64,000 nt of DNA from Massilia pinisoli (GTDB taxonomy: Bacteria > Pseudomonadota > Gammaproteobacteria > Burkholderiales > Burkholderiaceae_D), in assembly GCF_024753285.1 (NCBI RefSeq), contig NZ_JANUGW010000008.1, forward strand, positions 124,001 through 188,000, written 5' to 3'. A program made the position numbers and the translations under genes. Shown here one piece after another: positions 51,571 through 60,420 of the stretch. A model generated the notes under the pieces. The model saw only the letters and a list, made by a program, of their open reading frames with translations. It searched no databases and had not been told where the DNA came from. Every line of letters starts with the position of its first letter. The first letter of the stretch is position 1.

Positions 51571-53166
51571 ATGACTTCCAGCACCATCGATCATACGCAC
51601 GACCATGGCCACGACCACGCGCACGACCACCCGGTCGGCGCGCGCCGCTGGCTCTTCGCCACCAACCACAAGGACATCGGCACGTTGTACCTGTGGTTCG
51701 CCTTCACCATGCTGCTCTCGGGCGGCGTGCTGGCGCTGATGATCCGCACCGAGCTGTTCCAGCCCGGCCTGCAGTTCTTCCGCCCCGAATTCTTCAACCA
51801 GCTGACCACCATGCACGGCATCGTGATGGTGTTCGGCGCGATCATGCCCGCGTTCGTCGGCTTCGCCAACTGGATGATCCCGCTGCAGATCGGCGCGTCC
51901 GACATGGCGTTCGCCCGCATGAACAACTTCTCGTTCTGGCTGCTGCCGCCGGCCGCCATCCTGCTGGCGACGTCGTTCTTCGTGCCGGGCGGCGCCACCG
52001 CGGCCGGCTGGACCTTGTACGCGCCGCTGTCGACGCAGATGGGCCCGGGCATGGACATGGCGATCTTCGCCCTGCACATCATGGGCGCGTCGTCGATCAT
52101 GGGTTCCATCAACATCATCGTCACGATCCTGAACATGCGTGCGCCGGGTCTCACCTTGATGAAGATGCCGATGTTCTGCTGGACCTGGCTCATCACCGCC
52201 TACCTGCTGATCGCCGTGATGCCGGTTCTCGCAGGCGCCATCACGATGACGCTGACCGACCGCCACTTCGGCACGTCGTTCTTCAACGCGGCCGGCGGCG
52301 GTGACCCCGTGATGTACCAGCACATCTTCTGGTTCTTCGGCCACCCCGAGGTCTACATCATGATCCTGCCGGCGTTCGGCATCGTCTCGCAGATCATCCC
52401 GGCATTCGCCCGCAAGCCGCTGTTCGGCTACGCGTCGATGGTGTACGCGACGGCATCGATCGCGATCCTGTCGTTCATCGTGTGGGCTCACCACATGTTC
52501 ACCACGGGCATGCCGGTGACGAGCCAGCTGTTCTTCATGTACGCCACGATGCTGATCGCGGTGCCGACCGGCGTCAAAGTGTTCAACTGGGTCGCCACGA
52601 TGTGGAAGGGCTCGATGACGTTCGAGACGCCGATGCTGTTCGCGGTCGGCTTCATCTTCGTGTTCACGATGGGCGGCTTCACGGGCCTGATCCTGGCCGT
52701 CACGCCGATCGACATCCAGATGCAGGACACCTATTACGTCGTCGCCCACTTCCACTACGTGCTGGTGGCCGGCTCGCTGTTCGCCCTGTTCGCCGGTTTC
52801 TACTACTGGGCGCCGAAGTGGACGGGCCATATGTATCCGGAATGGCGCGGCAAGTTCCACTTCTGGAATTCGCTGGTCTGGTTCAACGTCACGTTCTTCC
52901 CGATGCACTTCCTGGGCCTGGCCGGCATGCCGCGCCGCTATGCGGACTACGCCGTCCAGTTCACCGACTTCAACCAGATCGTGTCCGTCGGCGCGTTCCT
53001 GTTCGGCCTGACGCAGGTGTACTTCCTGTTCTTCGTCGTGCTGCCGACCATCCGCGGCGGCAAGCAGGCCGAGGCGAAGCCGTGGGAAGGCGCGGAAGGC
53101 CTGGAGTGGACCGTGCCGAGCCCGGCGCCGTTCCACACCTTCGAACACCCGCCCGTGGTGAAGTGA
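51571..53166 (+). CDS. ctaD: Cytochrome c oxidase subunit I
   Basis: The catalytic subunit, 531 residues and about twelve helices, carrying heme a and the heme a3-CuB site. Ligand motifs are present: MHGIVMVFG, the CuB/cross-linked Tyr motif [22 protein letters not shown] and HFHYVLV. The N-terminus has an unusual His/Asp run ([13 protein letters not shown]) before the first helix, which may bind metal. AGGA precedes ATG 51571. Followed by a small assembly protein. Confidence 0.97.
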   Translation: MTSSTIDHTHDHGHDHAHDHPVGARRWLFATNHKDIGTLYLWFAFTMLLSGGVLALMIRTELFQPGLQFFRPEFFNQLTTMHGIVMVFGAIMPAFVGFANWMIPLQIGASDMAFARMNNFSFWLLPPAAILLATSFFVPGGATAAGWTLYAPLSTQMGPGMDMAIFALHIMGASSIMGSINIIVTILNMRAPGLTLMKMPMFCWTWLITAYLLIAVMPVLAGAITMTLTDRHFGTSFFNAAGGGDPVMYQHIFWFFGHPEVYIMILPAFGIVSQIIPAFARKPLFGYASMVYATASIAILSFIVWAHHMFTTGMPVTSQLFFMYATMLIAVPTGVKVFNWVATMWKGSMTFETPMLFAVGFIFVFTMGGFTGLILAVTPIDIQMQDTYYVVAHFHYVLVAGSLFALFAGFYYWAPKWTGHMYPEWRGKFHFWNSLVWFNVTFFPMHFLGLAGMPRRYADYAVQFTDFNQIVSVGAFLFGLTQVYFLFFVVLPTIRGGKQAEAKPWEGAEGLEWTVPSPAPFHTFEHPPVVK

Positions 53167-53173
53167 GACTGTG

Positions 53174-53293
53174 ATGAACGACGCTCGTTCGCAGCAGCTG
53201 AAGAAGGCCAACCGGCGCACGGCCCTGTGGCTGGCCGGCTTGGCGCTGTTCTTCTTCGTCGCGCTGTTCGTCAAACGCCTGTGGCTGAGCTGA
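53174..53293 (+). CDS. Cytochrome oxidase small assembly protein, 39 residues
   Basis: A 39-residue protein between ctaD and ctaG. It has a basic N-terminus (NDARSQQLKKANRRT) and one membrane helix (ALWLAGLALFFFVALFVKR). This position and layout match small proteins annotated as oxidase assembly factors in Oxalobacteraceae and related betaproteobacteria. It lies 7 bases after ctaD and 7 bases before ctaG, so it is in the operon. It is short enough to be missed by standard gene finders. Confidence 0.75.
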   Translation: MNDARSQQLKKANRRTALWLAGLALFFFVALFVKRLWLS

Positions 53294-53300
53294 GGACGTC

Positions 53301-53879
53301 ATGCAAGCGGAAACGAACGCGGGCCGCCACGAGGAAAGTGGCCGCCTTCGTCTGAATCGCACGGTCCTCACGAAGCTTGTGGTGGTCGCCTGCATCATGT
53401 TCGGCTTCGGCTATGCAATGGTGCCGATCTACCGCCAGGTGTGCGAGGCGCTCGGCATCAACGTGCTCACGCAAAAGGACGGCACCGTGGCGCCGCCGGC
53501 CAACACGCAGGTGGACAAGACGCGCACGATCACGGTCGTCCTGGACGGCAACGCCCAGGGCCCGTGGCGCTTCCGCCCGACGCAGCGCAGCATAGCCGTG
53601 CATCCGGGCGAGATGGCGACCGTCGTCTACGAAGTCGTGAACACGCAGGCGCGGACCGTGAAGGCGCAGGCCATCCCGAGCTATGCACCGCAGTCGGCGA
53701 TGCCGTACTTTAAAAAAGTCGAGTGCTTCTGCTTCAAGGAGCAGGTGTTGAAACCGAACGAGGCGAGGCAGATGCCGGTCGTGTTCTTCATCGATCCGAA
53801 ACTGCCGCGCGAGGTGAAGGACATCACGCTGTCGTACACGTTCTTCGAAATCGGCGGCGCCGTGGCGGCGCAGAACTGA
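53301..53879 (+). CDS. ctaG: Cytochrome c oxidase assembly protein CtaG (Cox11)
   Basis: Delivers copper to the CuB site of subunit I. 192 residues, with GAGGA before ATG 53301. One N-terminal membrane helix (TKLVVVACIMFGFGYAMVPI) and a periplasmic domain with the copper-binding ECFCF motif (C142, C144). The C-terminal DPKLPREVKDITLSYTFFEI is conserved in Cox11. It is in the usual position after ctaD, followed by a DUF2970 gene. Confidence 0.96.
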   Translation: MQAETNAGRHEESGRLRLNRTVLTKLVVVACIMFGFGYAMVPIYRQVCEALGINVLTQKDGTVAPPANTQVDKTRTITVVLDGNAQGPWRFRPTQRSIAVHPGEMATVVYEVVNTQARTVKAQAIPSYAPQSAMPYFKKVECFCFKEQVLKPNEARQMPVVFFIDPKLPREVKDITLSYTFFEIGGAVAAQN

Positions 53880-53881
53880 TC

Positions 53882-54109
53882 ATGGACAAAGACGACAAGG
53901 ACGAAAAGCCGCCCGTCAAAACCGCGACGTTCGGCGCCACGATGAAGGCCGTGTTCTGGTCGTTCTTCGGCGTACGCAAGCGCCGCGACTACGAGCACGA
54001 CGCGGCCAACCTGAACCCGATCCACGTGATCGTGGGCGGGTTGATCGGGGTGGCGCTGTTCATCGGCATCCTCGTCGTTGTCGTGCGGATGGTGGTCGCC
54101 AAGAGTTAA
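53882..54109 (+). CDS. DUF2970 small membrane protein
   Basis: A 75-residue protein with a charged N-terminus, the conserved FWSFFGVRKRRDYEHDAANL motif and a C-terminal membrane helix (HVIVGGLIGVALFIGILVVV). DUF2970 proteins sit between ctaG and ctaE in many betaproteobacteria and probably take part in oxidase assembly, although the role is unproven. ATG 53882 lies 2 bases past the ctaG stop. Confidence 0.9.
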   Translation: MDKDDKDEKPPVKTATFGATMKAVFWSFFGVRKRRDYEHDAANLNPIHVIVGGLIGVALFIGILVVVVRMVVAKS

Positions 54110-54188
54110 AAAAGAAATATAAGCAACACGAAAGCAGGGAAGCGTAGTCACCCGGAATTCGAAACAATGCTTGATTGAGGAGATATAC

Positions 54189-55046
54189 ATGAGTTCACCC
54201 CATACCGCGCCGTATTACTTCGTCCCCGGCCCGTCCCGGTGGCCGCTGGCGGCCGGCATCTCGATGCTGTGCACGATGGCCGGCGCGTCCGGCTGGGTCA
54301 ACGGGGCCGCCTGGGGGCCCGGCGTGTGCACGGCCGGCATCGTTGCGATGCTGATCGTGCTGTACAACTGGTTCGGCGACGCCATCGGCGAGTCGGAATC
54401 GGGCAAGTACGGCGAGCGCATCGACCTGTCCTACCGCTGGTCGATGAGCTGGTTCATTTTCTCGGAAGTGATGTTCTTCGGCGCATTCTTCGGCGCATTG
54501 TTCTATGCCCGCACGATCTCGATGCCGTGGCTGTCCGACCTCGACCACAAGATCATCTGGCCGGATTACTCGGGCCATTGGGGCAACGTCGGCCCGGCCG
54601 GCACCGTGGAACAGTTCAGCACGATGGGCCCGTTCCCCATCCCCACGATCAACACGGCGCTGCTGCTGAGCTCTGGTGTCACGTTGACGATCGCCCACCA
54701 CGCGCTGCGCGCCGGCCACCGCGCCCGCACCGCGCTGTTCCTCTTTGCGACGATCCTGCTGGGCGCCATCTTCATGGGCTTCCAGGCGTATGAATACCAC
54801 CACGCGTACACGGAACTGAACCTGAAGCTGTCGTCCGGCATCTACGGTTCGACGTTCTTCATGCTCACGGGCTTCCACGGCTTCCACGTGACGATGGGCG
54901 CCATCATGCTGTCCGTCGTGCTGTACCGCGTGCTGCGCGGCCATTTCACGCCGGAACACCATTTCGGCTTCGAAGGGGCGGCTTGGTACTGGCACTTCGT
55001 CGACGTCGTCTGGCTGGGCCTGTACGTCGTCGTGTACTGGCTGTAA
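54189..55046 (+). CDS. ctaE: Cytochrome c oxidase subunit III
   Basis: The third core subunit, 285 residues with about seven helices. ATG 54189 is chosen because GAGGAGAT lies upstream; an ATG at 54171 has no such site. Typical features: PHTAPYYFVPGPSRWPLAAG at the N-terminus, WFIFSEVMFFGAFFGALFY and the C-terminal TGFHGFHVTMG and HHFGFEGAAWYWHFVDVVWL. It ends the structural part of the operon and is followed by a strong terminator. Confidence 0.96.
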   Translation: MSSPHTAPYYFVPGPSRWPLAAGISMLCTMAGASGWVNGAAWGPGVCTAGIVAMLIVLYNWFGDAIGESESGKYGERIDLSYRWSMSWFIFSEVMFFGAFFGALFYARTISMPWLSDLDHKIIWPDYSGHWGNVGPAGTVEQFSTMGPFPIPTINTALLLSSGVTLTIAHHALRAGHRARTALFLFATILLGAIFMGFQAYEYHHAYTELNLKLSSGIYGSTFFMLTGFHGFHVTMGAIMLSVVLYRVLRGHFTPEHHFGFEGAAWYWHFVDVVWLGLYVVVYWL

Positions 55047-55070
55047 GCGACGCCTGCCGCGCATCGATAC

Positions 55071-55105
55071 CGTCGTTCCCGCGCGCGCGGGAGCGACGTT
55101 TTTTT
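55071..55105. terminator. Rho-independent terminator after ctaE
   Basis: CGTCG-T-TCCCGCGC (55071-55084) pairs with GCGCGGGA-G-CGACG (55085-55098) with a single mispair, followed by seven Ts (55099-55105). The stem's GC core reads as TCCCGCGCGCGCGGGA. The T-run abuts the stop of the reverse-strand twin-transmembrane gene, so it probably serves ctaE alone. Confidence 0.9.
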
Positions 55106-55307
55106 ATGCGTGCAGGCCCTTCGGCTGGATCCAGCCCATCTTGTACGAGAACAGCACGAACAGGAACAGCGCGATCGACAGTCCCACGCGCATCGCAAGA
55201 GCCTGCACGGTGCGGTTGCTGCGGCCCTTGTCGCGCATGAGGAAGAACAGTGCGGAGGCAAGGCTGCCGATGATGAGCACGAAGGCGATGGCGACGACGG
55301 TTTTCAT
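55104..55307 (-). CDS. Twin-transmembrane small protein (DUF2909)
   Basis: A 67-residue protein with two hydrophobic helices (VVAIAFVLIIGSLASALFFL and VGLSIALFLFVLFSYKMGW) separated by a basic loop (RDKGRSNRTVQ). This is the DUF2909 twin-transmembrane layout, often found with ctaE and surf1 in betaproteobacteria. It runs opposite to the cox genes. Its role is unknown, but its position suggests oxidase biogenesis. Confidence 0.88.
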   Translation of the reverse strand: MKTVVAIAFVLIIGSLASALFFLMRDKGRSNRTVQALAMRVGLSIALFLFVLFSYKMGWIQPKGLHA

Positions 55308-55350
55308 GGGCGGCCAGTAGAGTGGGTTGTCAGGGTTTTACGAGCATTGT

Positions 55351-56082
55351 ATGCGACTGCGCTTCCGTTTTAGAACCATTCCTTTCCTCGCGATGCTCGC
55401 GCTCGTGACGCTCGGGGTGATGCTGGGAAATTGGCAAGTGCGCCGGGCGGTGGAGAAGACGGCGCTGCAGGCGCGTCTCACGCAGCGTGCCGCGCTGCCG
55501 CCGCTCGTGCTCGACGGGAAGCCGGTTGATCCGGTCGCCGTCGAGTATCGCCGCGTCGCCGTAACGGGGGAATTCGTCGCCGACTGGCCGCTGTTTCTCG
55601 ACAACCGGCCGCTCGCGGGCCGCACCGGATTCATTTTGCTGATGCCGTTTAGAATAGCGGGTACGGGCGCCGTCGTCCTCGTCGAACGGGGCTGGCTGCC
55701 GCGCGACCCGGCCGTGCACGACCGCGTGCCGCACGTCGCGACGCCGGCCGGGCGCACGACCATCGAAGGCGTCGCGGTGCTGCGTCCGGCGCGCGTGATG
55801 GAGCTGGGGACGGCGCCGCCGCTGAAGCCCGGCGCCATCGTGCAGAACGTCGACCCGGCCGCGTTCGCGCACGCCAGCGGCATGGCCGTGTTGCCCGTCG
55901 TGATCGAACAGACAAGTGCCGACGCGCTGGCGGCCGGAGAGCTCGTCCGCGACTGGCCGGCGCCCGCCATCGACGTCGACCGCCACAAGGGCTACGCCTT
56001 CCAGTGGTATGCGCTGGCCGCGATGGCCTTCCTATTTTTTGTGATGACAGGATTTCGAAGTGGAACCAAACAAGCAGGCTGA
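55351..56082 (+). CDS. SURF1 family oxidase assembly protein
   Basis: A 243-residue assembly factor implicated in heme a insertion into subunit I. ATG 55351 begins RLRFRFRTIPFLAMLALVT; an ATG at 55327 is a poorer choice. Two membrane helices at the ends flank a periplasmic beta domain with GNWQVRRAVEKTALQ, VEYRRVAVTGEFVADWPLFL and HKGYAFQWYALAAMAFLFFV. Its stop overlaps the next gene by 23 bases. Confidence 0.93.
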   Translation: MRLRFRFRTIPFLAMLALVTLGVMLGNWQVRRAVEKTALQARLTQRAALPPLVLDGKPVDPVAVEYRRVAVTGEFVADWPLFLDNRPLAGRTGFILLMPFRIAGTGAVVLVERGWLPRDPAVHDRVPHVATPAGRTTIEGVAVLRPARVMELGTAPPLKPGAIVQNVDPAAFAHASGMAVLPVVIEQTSADALAAGELVRDWPAPAIDVDRHKGYAFQWYALAAMAFLFFVMTGFRSGTKQAG

Positions 56083-56680
56083 CGCAGCAGCAATCCCCCG
56101 CAAGCCAGGCCGCCGGATGCTGTGGCTCGTGCTGGCCGTGTGCGCGTCTCCGATCATCGCCTCGTATTTCACCTATTACGTCATCAAGCCGGAGAAGCGC
56201 AACAACTACGGCACCTTGATCGACCAGCGCGCCCACCCGATGCCCGCGATGGCGACGACCACCCTGGATGGCCGCCCGCAGGCGCTCGAACAGTTCAAGG
56301 GCAAGTGGGTGATGCTGATGGTGGGCCCGGGCGCGTGCCCGGACACGTGCCAGAAGCAGTTGTTCGAAATGCGCCAGCTGCGCCTGATGCAGGGCAAGGA
56401 GATGGACCGCATCGAGCGCGTCTGGCTCATCACCGACAAGGAACCGCTCGACACGCTGGTCATCCGCGAATTCGACGGCACCCACATGCTGCGTGCCGAC
56501 GCGGCGACCGTCGCGGCGTGGCTGCCGGCCGACCCGGGCACGACGCCGGCCGACCACATCTACATGATCGATCCGCTGGGCCACCTGATGATGCGCTTCC
56601 CGAAAGACCCCGAGTTCAAGGACGTGCGCAAGGTCTACAAGGACGTCTACAAGCTGTTGAAGGCGTCGTCCGTCGGCTGA
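56060..56680 (+). CDS. Sco-like thioredoxin-fold protein with CPDTC motif
   Basis: A 206-residue membrane-anchored protein with a thioredoxin-like fold. GTG 56060 (EPNKQADAA) lies inside SURF1, with AGGA 8 bases upstream. A membrane helix at about 20-40 is followed by a periplasmic domain with CPDTC (C93, C97), as in Sco copper chaperones. The usual Sco histidine is not clearly in its expected place; the nearest are in ADHIYMIDPLGHLMMRF. A second, more typical Sco protein lies at 58748-59350. One may serve CuA and the other another step. Confidence 0.82.
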   Translation: MEPNKQADAAAIPRKPGRRMLWLVLAVCASPIIASYFTYYVIKPEKRNNYGTLIDQRAHPMPAMATTTLDGRPQALEQFKGKWVMLMVGPGACPDTCQKQLFEMRQLRLMQGKEMDRIERVWLITDKEPLDTLVIREFDGTHMLRADAATVAAWLPADPGTTPADHIYMIDPLGHLMMRFPKDPEFKDVRKVYKDVYKLLKASSVG

Positions 56681-56685
56681 CCACC

Positions 56686-57846
56686 ATGGAAGTCTCGAAT
56701 TTCATCCTGCTGGCCCTGACCGGCATCCTGGCGGCCAGCGTGCCGCTCGCGCTCGTGTGGACGGCGACCGGTACCAATAAATACCGCAAGCTGGCGTGGG
56801 TGATCGCGTTCTTCACGTTCGACCTGATCGTGTTCGGCGGTTTCACGCGCCTGACGGACTCCGGCCTCGGGTGCCCCGACTGGCCCGGCTGCTACGGCGA
56901 AGCGAACCCGTTCCTCGCGCACGAGCACATCGCGGCGGCCGAGGCGCTGATGCCCACGGGTCCCGTGACAAAAGTGAAAGCCTGGATCGAGATGATCCAC
57001 CGCTTCCTCGCGATGGGCATCGGCGTCCTGATCATCGGGCTGATGGTGGCGTCGTGGCTGGAGTGGCGGCGTGCGCGTGCGCGTGGCACGCGTCCCGCGC
57101 ACGGCCCGCTGCTGCCGACCGTGCTGTTTCTGTGGGTGTGCGTGCAGGGCGCGTTCGGCGCCTGGACCGTCACCTTGAAACTGCAGCCGGTCATCGTCAC
57201 CTTGCACCTTCTGTTCGGCCTCACCTTGCTGGCGCTGGCCGTCTGGCTCGGTGGCCGCGAAGACAAGTTGATCGCGCCGCCGGTCCCGGCCGCGCCCGTG
57301 GCCGCGCTGCGCAAGTTGCGGCCGCTCGCGTGGCTGTCGGGCGCCGTGCTGCTCGTGCAACTGGCGCTGGGCGGGTGGGTGAGTACCAATTACGCGACAC
57401 TGGCGTGCAGCGATTTCCCGCTTTGTAATGGACAAATTGTCCCAGAGATGGATTGGCAACATGGCTTCACGTTGTGGCGCGAACTGGGCAAGACGGCGGC
57501 CGGGCACTATCTGCCGTTTGCTGCGCTGACGGCGATCCATTGGGCGCACCGCAACTTCGCGTTCGTCGTCGTGCTCGTGCTGGGCGCCACGGCGTGGCGC
57601 GCGTGGCGCGTGCCTGGCCTGCACGGCACGGCGCGCAACCTGGCGCTCGTGCTTGCCGCCCAGGCAATGACGGGCATCGCGACGGTGTATCTGCGCTTCC
57701 CGTTGCCCATCGCCGTGCTCCACAACGCGGGGGCAGCGGGCCTCGTGCTTTTGGTGACCATGTTAAACTACAAGATACAGTATCAACTCGAGCTGGCGCT
57801 GCGCAGTCCACGACGTGAGGCGGCGACGTCCGCGAGCCACCCATGA
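56686..57846 (+). CDS. ctaA: Heme A synthase
   Basis: A 386-residue membrane enzyme that oxidises heme O to heme A. About eight helices. The conserved heme ligands are in [38 protein letters not shown], and HWAHRNFAF. The pair of Cys in GCPDWPGC and another pair (ACSDFPLC) form the disulfide-bond region. ATG 56686 is 5 bases past the Sco-like stop. Its stop overlaps the ctaB start (ATGA). Confidence 0.95.
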   Translation: MEVSNFILLALTGILAASVPLALVWTATGTNKYRKLAWVIAFFTFDLIVFGGFTRLTDSGLGCPDWPGCYGEANPFLAHEHIAAAEALMPTGPVTKVKAWIEMIHRFLAMGIGVLIIGLMVASWLEWRRARARGTRPAHGPLLPTVLFLWVCVQGAFGAWTVTLKLQPVIVTLHLLFGLTLLALAVWLGGREDKLIAPPVPAAPVAALRKLRPLAWLSGAVLLVQLALGGWVSTNYATLACSDFPLCNGQIVPEMDWQHGFTLWRELGKTAAGHYLPFAALTAIHWAHRNFAFVVVLVLGATAWRAWRVPGLHGTARNLALVLAAQAMTGIATVYLRFPLPIAVLHNAGAAGLVLLVTMLNYKIQYQLELALRSPRREAATSASHP

Positions 57847-58748
57847 TTACGCAAACCGCCATCCACAAGCCGCCCAGCCGCGTCGCGCAGTACTGGTCGC
57901 TGACCAAGCCGCGCGTCACCCAGCTGGCCGTTTTCTGCGCCGTGATCGGCATGTTCCTCGCCACCGACGATTTTCCCGGCTGGCACGTGCTCGTCTGGGG
58001 CACGATCGGCATCTGGCTGCTGGCCGGTGCCGCGTTCGCCGTCAACTGCCTGATCGAGGCGGAAGTCGACGCCCGCATGGCCCGCACGGCGCGCCGCGCC
58101 ACGGCGATGGGCGAGCTGTCGCCCACGCAGGTGCTGATCTTTTCCGCCATCATTGGCGGCGCCGGCATGGGCATCCTGTACACATTGGTCAATCCGCTGA
58201 CGATGTGGCTCACGTTCGTCACGTTCGTCGGCTATGCCCTGATCTACACGGTCATCCTGAAACCGAACACGCCGCAGAACATCGTCATCGGCGGCCTGTC
58301 CGGTGCGATGCCGCCGGCGCTCGGCTGGGCCGCCGTCGCGGGCGAGGTGCCGATGCAGGCGTGGCTGCTCGTCCTGATCATCTTCGTCTGGACGCCGCCG
58401 CATTTCTGGGCGCTGGCGATGTACCGCCGCGACGACTACGTGCGTTCCGGCCTGCCGATGCTGCCCGTCACGCACGGCATGCGGTACACGGGCCAGCAGG
58501 TGTGGCTGTACTCCGTCGCGCTCGCGGCCTGCACGTTGTTCCCGTACGCCGTCGGCATGAGCGGCGTCGTGTACCTGGCGGCCGCCGTCGTGCTGAACGC
58601 GATCTTCCTGCGCCACGGGTGGATGATCCACAAGCACTACAGCGACCAGGTCGCGCGCAAGGCCTTCGCCTGGTCCATCGTCTACCTGTCGCTGCTGTTC
58701 GCCGCGCTGCTCGTCGACCACTACGTGAAACACTACCTGCCAATCTGA
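57843..58748 (+). CDS. ctaB: Protoheme IX farnesyltransferase (heme O synthase)
   Basis: Adds a farnesyl group (from IspA product) to protoheme to make heme O. 301 residues, about nine helices. The aspartate-rich motifs [18 protein letters not shown] and [16 protein letters not shown] are intact. It overlaps ctaA by 4 bases and the Sco gene by 1 base. Heme O then passes to CtaA, giving the heme a of CtaD. Confidence 0.96.
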   Translation: MITQTAIHKPPSRVAQYWSLTKPRVTQLAVFCAVIGMFLATDDFPGWHVLVWGTIGIWLLAGAAFAVNCLIEAEVDARMARTARRATAMGELSPTQVLIFSAIIGGAGMGILYTLVNPLTMWLTFVTFVGYALIYTVILKPNTPQNIVIGGLSGAMPPALGWAAVAGEVPMQAWLLVLIIFVWTPPHFWALAMYRRDDYVRSGLPMLPVTHGMRYTGQQVWLYSVALAACTLFPYAVGMSGVVYLAAAVVLNAIFLRHGWMIHKHYSDQVARKAFAWSIVYLSLLFAALLVDHYVKHYLPI

Positions 58749-59350
58749 TGATGAAAAAACTGCTGCCCGCGCTCGTCGCCGCCTGCGCATTGACCGTCTC
58801 CCTCGCCGCATGCGACAAACTGCCGGGCAAGCAGAAAGAGGCTTTCCAGAACACGGACGTCACGGGCCTCGACTACGCGAAGGGTTTTGCGCTGACCGAC
58901 CACACGGGCAAGCCGCGCACCCTCGCCGACTTCAAGGGCAAGGTGGTCGTCGTCTTCTTCGGCTACACGCAATGCCCGGACGTTTGCCCCACGACGATGG
59001 CGGAGATGGCGTCCGTCATGCAGAAACTTGGGCCGCTCGCGGACAAGGTGCAGGTCCTGTTCATCACGCTCGACCCCGAGCGCGACACGCAGCAGCTGCT
59101 GGCCCAGTACGTGCCGGCATTCGACAAGCGCTTCATCGGCCTGCGCGGCACGCCCGAGCAGACGGCGAAGACGGCCAAGGATTTCAAGGTGTTCTACTCG
59201 AAGGTGCCGGGCACGGAGCCGGGCAGCTACACGATCGACCACACGGCCGGCAGCTACGTCTTCGACCGCGACGGCCGCCTGCGCCTGTTCATCCGCCACG
59301 GCCAGGGCCCCGACCCGATCGTGCACGACCTGCGCCAGTTGCTCTCCTGA
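58748..59350 (+). CDS. SCO1/SenC family copper chaperone lipoprotein
   Basis: A 200-residue copper-delivery protein for the CuA site. ATG 58748 or 58751 is possible. The lipobox LAAC at residue 22 anchors it to the membrane. The copper motif CPDVC (C76, C80) and the third ligand in TIDHTAGSYVFD are intact, unlike the CPDTC protein at 56060. It is the last oxidase assembly gene of the operon, with AI-2E next. Confidence 0.95.
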   Translation: MMKKLLPALVAACALTVSLAACDKLPGKQKEAFQNTDVTGLDYAKGFALTDHTGKPRTLADFKGKVVVVFFGYTQCPDVCPTTMAEMASVMQKLGPLADKVQVLFITLDPERDTQQLLAQYVPAFDKRFIGLRGTPEQTAKTAKDFKVFYSKVPGTEPGSYTIDHTAGSYVFDRDGRLRLFIRHGQGPDPIVHDLRQLLS

Positions 59351-60420
59351 TGGACAAGCGGCCGGGCAGGAATTATGCGCGCGCCGGCGCCGTCATCCTG
59401 CTGACCCTCGGCTGCCTGTACGTCCTGCAACCGTTCCTGGCCGCGATCCTGTTCGCGGCCGCCGTCGTCATCTCGTCCTGGCCTCTGTACCAGAAGCTGC
59501 TGCGGCGCCTGCGCGGCCGGCGCACGGCCGCCGCGCTGACGATGACCCTGTCGCTCACACTGCTCGTGATCATCCCGCTGGCGCTCGTCGCGTACAACCT
59601 TGCGGACAACGTCGCGTCGTCGTTCGACCAGATCCGCGCCGCGCTGGACCAGGGCGAACTGCTGCCGCCCGCGTGGGTGCGCGACATCCCGCTCGTCGGC
59701 GACCAGCTGGACAACTACCTGCGCCAGCTCGTCGCCAGCCGCGAACGCATGATGGAACTGGCGCGGCGCATGGTCGAACCGGCACGCCACGCGCTGCTGT
59801 CCGGCGGGATGATGCTGGGCGCCGGCGTCGCGCAAATGAGCCTCGCCGCGTTCGTCAGCTTCTTTTTTTACCGCGACGGCGCCGCATTGATGAGCGTGAT
59901 CGCGGCCGCCATGCGCCGCATCATCGACGACGATGCACCGGCCGTTATGGAGATCGTCGGCCAGACCGTGCGCGGCGTGATGTACGGCCTGCTCGGCACG
60001 GCGCTGGCGCAGGCGCTCGTCGCGGCCGCGGGCTTCGCCATCGCGCACGTGCCCGCGGTGGCGCTGCTGTCCGTGCTCGTGTTCGTGTCGTCGCTGATCC
60101 CCGTCGGGCCCCCGATCGTGTGGGGCGGCGCGGCGCTGTGGCTGTTCGCGCAGGGCGAGACGGGGTGGGGCATCTTCATGCTCGTGTGGGGCTTCTTCCT
60201 GATCAGCGGCGTCGACAACGTCGTGCGCCCGATGCTGATCAGCCGCGGCTCCAGCCTGCCGTTCCTGCTTACCCTGCTCGGCGTGCTGGGCGGCGTGATT
60301 GCGTTCGGCTTCGTCGGCATGTTCATCGGGCCCACGTTGCTGGCCGTCGGCTATTCGCTGATGAGCGGGTGGACGCACACGCGCGATCCGATCGTGAAGC
60401 AGGCCAGCCGCGACGCCTAG
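59350..60420 (+). CDS. AI-2E family transporter-like protein
   Basis: A 356-residue membrane protein of the AI-2E exporter/PerM family, with about eight helices. ATG 59350 overlaps the SCO stop by one base, so it is read with the cox operon. Helix-rich segments include LAAILFAAAVVISSWPLYQK, SLAAFVSFFFYRDG and FGFVGMFIGPTLLAVGYSLM. Members may export signals or proteins, or ions, so the substrate is unknown. Its stop TAG overlaps the TAG stop of the convergent permease in a CTAG. Confidence 0.88.
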   Translation: MDKRPGRNYARAGAVILLTLGCLYVLQPFLAAILFAAAVVISSWPLYQKLLRRLRGRRTAAALTMTLSLTLLVIIPLALVAYNLADNVASSFDQIRAALDQGELLPPAWVRDIPLVGDQLDNYLRQLVASRERMMELARRMVEPARHALLSGGMMLGAGVAQMSLAAFVSFFFYRDGAALMSVIAAAMRRIIDDDAPAVMEIVGQTVRGVMYGLLGTALAQALVAAAGFAIAHVPAVALLSVLVFVSSLIPVGPPIVWGGAALWLFAQGETGWGIFMLVWGFFLISGVDNVVRPMLISRGSSLPFLLTLLGVLGGVIAFGFVGMFIGPTLLAVGYSLMSGWTHTRDPIVKQASRDA

